Shown: positions 5,010 through 5,427 of the stretch, in pieces
Position numbering within the stretch: position 1 is the first letter of the stretch
Layout: each line of letters begins with the position of its first letter
The notes under the pieces: generated by a model
What the model saw: the letters and a program-made list of their open reading frames with translations, nothing else
Told to the model about the DNA's origin: nothing
Databases searched by the model: none
From: CF-96 sp036269455
GTDB lineage: Bacteria > Chloroflexota > Dormibacteria > Aeolococcales > Aeolococcaceae
DNA: 5,427 nt
Assembly (NCBI GenBank): GCA_036269455.1
Contig: DATARS010000203.1
Span: 1 to 5,427 of the forward strand
Direction: 5' to 3'
Position numbers and translations under genes: made by a program

Positions 5010-5303
5010 ATGACTGAGCAACACGACCGCGACCGGCCTGAGCGCCACGACGCGGAGGCGACCACTGTGTCGGAGGCGTCTCGCCGACGCGGGCTCGAGG
5101 CCGACAAGCGCGTTCCCGGCAGCGCCCGCGAGACCCTCGAGAAGAGCGCCACGGAAGCCGCGGCGGGCGACGACGTCGCCGACTCCGTCAAGCGAGTGGG
5201 CCGCGAGCTGGACCGCACCTTCTCAGGCGAGTACGAGGCCCGCGAGGACGAGGCGGCGGCGCGACGGGCCGAGCGCGAAGCGGGAGAGCACCGGCCGAGC
5301 TGA
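5010..5303 (+). CDS. Small highly charged hypothetical protein
   Basis: This 97-residue protein belongs to no family I recognise. It is composed almost wholly of Glu, Asp, Arg, Lys and Ala, with no cysteine, no tryptophan, no signal peptide and no membrane segment. The N-terminal half (about 1-45) looks disordered. Residues about 50-92 (ARETLEKSATEAAAGDDVAD, then SVKRVGRELDRTF, then EYEAREDEAAARRAEREAGE) look helical and possibly coiled-coil. Start ATG 5010 is chosen for the GGAG eight bases upstream. It begins 35 bp after the SRPBCC-like gene and may share its transcript. A small soluble stress or nucleic-acid-associated protein would fit the composition, but nothing in the sequence proves a function. 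Confidence 0.6.
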   Translation: MTEQHDRDRPERHDAEATTVSEASRRRGLEADKRVPGSARETLEKSATEAAAGDDVADSVKRVGRELDRTFSGEYEAREDEAAARRAEREAGEHRPS

Positions 5304-5307
5304 TCAT

Positions 5308-5323
5308 CGCCGGGTGGCGTTTT
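5308..5323 (+). terminator. Possible weak intrinsic terminator
   Basis: CGCC-GGGT-GGCG followed by TTTT lies five bases after the stop codon of the small charged gene. The stem is only four base pairs and the T-run is short, so it would be weak at best. Its position between two genes is the main support. Confidence 0.25.
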
Positions 5324-5363
5324 CGTACCCTCCGCCGCGGGTCAGCAGTGGAGGATCGACCAG

Positions 5364-5427
5364 GTGCGCATCGCCATCACCGGAGGCACGGGCTTCGTCG
5401 GCAGCAATGTCGCGCGCGCCCTGCTCG
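5364..5427 (+). CDS. NAD(P)-binding epimerase/dehydratase-type protein (N-terminal fragment)
   Basis: Only the first 21 codons are present: an N-terminal beta strand (RIAIT), the glycine-rich dinucleotide loop GGTGFVG, and the start of the following helix (SNVARALL). This T-G-x-x-G-x-x-G arrangement directly at the N-terminus is typical of extended short-chain dehydrogenases such as nucleotide-sugar epimerases and the NDUFA9-like group. The substrate cannot be told from this fragment. The GTG start at 5364 has GGAGG at 5350-5354 with a 9-nt spacer. The gene runs off the right edge. Confidence 0.85.
   Translation, partial: MRIAITGGTGFVGSNVARALL

Noticed and set aside
4601..5218. Minus-strand 205-codon frame opposite the SRPBCC-like and charged genes
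   Set aside because: Arg/Ser-rich translation with no domain-like pattern; the plus-strand frames have better start signals and composition.
1..5427. Mobile elements, CRISPR arrays, tRNA or rRNA genes
   Set aside because: No transposase motifs, terminal repeats, regularly spaced repeats, or recognisable structural RNA sequences were seen on either strand.

Overview
The window is GC-rich DNA in which only GC-tolerant gene signatures make sense: GTG as well as ATG starts, Arg/Ala/Gly-rich proteins and many spurious long antisense frames. The LexA-type operator found here (CGAAC-N4-GTTCG) is the Gram-positive/actinobacterial kind rather than the proteobacterial CTGT-N8-ACAG kind. Together with the gene set this suggests an actinobacterium or a high-GC terrestrial relative, for example in the Chloroflexota/Dormibacterota area. 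The sequence alone does not settle the phylum.

The main content (1-4411, minus strand) is an SOS mutagenesis ('mutasome') cassette: imuA' (4411-3536), imuB (3543-2197), a small DUF6504-like gene (2200-1952) and the error-prone polymerase gene dnaE2 (from 1833, running off the left edge with 611 codons present). The first three genes overlap at stop/start and must be one transcriptional unit. A 118-bp gap with two inverted repeats and an AT-rich patch separates them from dnaE2. Upstream of imuA' is a promoter (TTGCCC-17-TATCAT on the minus strand) whose spacer is filled by a near-perfect LexA box. The cassette should therefore be silent until DNA damage inactivates LexA. The expected division of labour is DnaE2 as the catalytic translesion polymerase, ImuB as a catalytically dead Y-family adaptor that binds the sliding clamp, and ImuA' as a RecA-like accessory protein. 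The small DUF6504-like protein is a candidate fourth member.

Divergent from the cassette, on the plus strand, lie a putative SRPBCC/START-fold protein (4594-4974) and a short, very charged protein (5010-5303). After these, the first 21 codons of a Rossmann-fold NAD(P)-dependent epimerase/dehydratase-type gene begin at 5364 and run off the right edge.

Points worth a second look are: a second, degenerate LexA box in the imuA' leader; loss of the P-loop lysine plus a small internal duplication in ImuA'; loss of PHP metal ligands in DnaE2; the translationally coupled DUF6504-like gene; and the structured gap in front of dnaE2.
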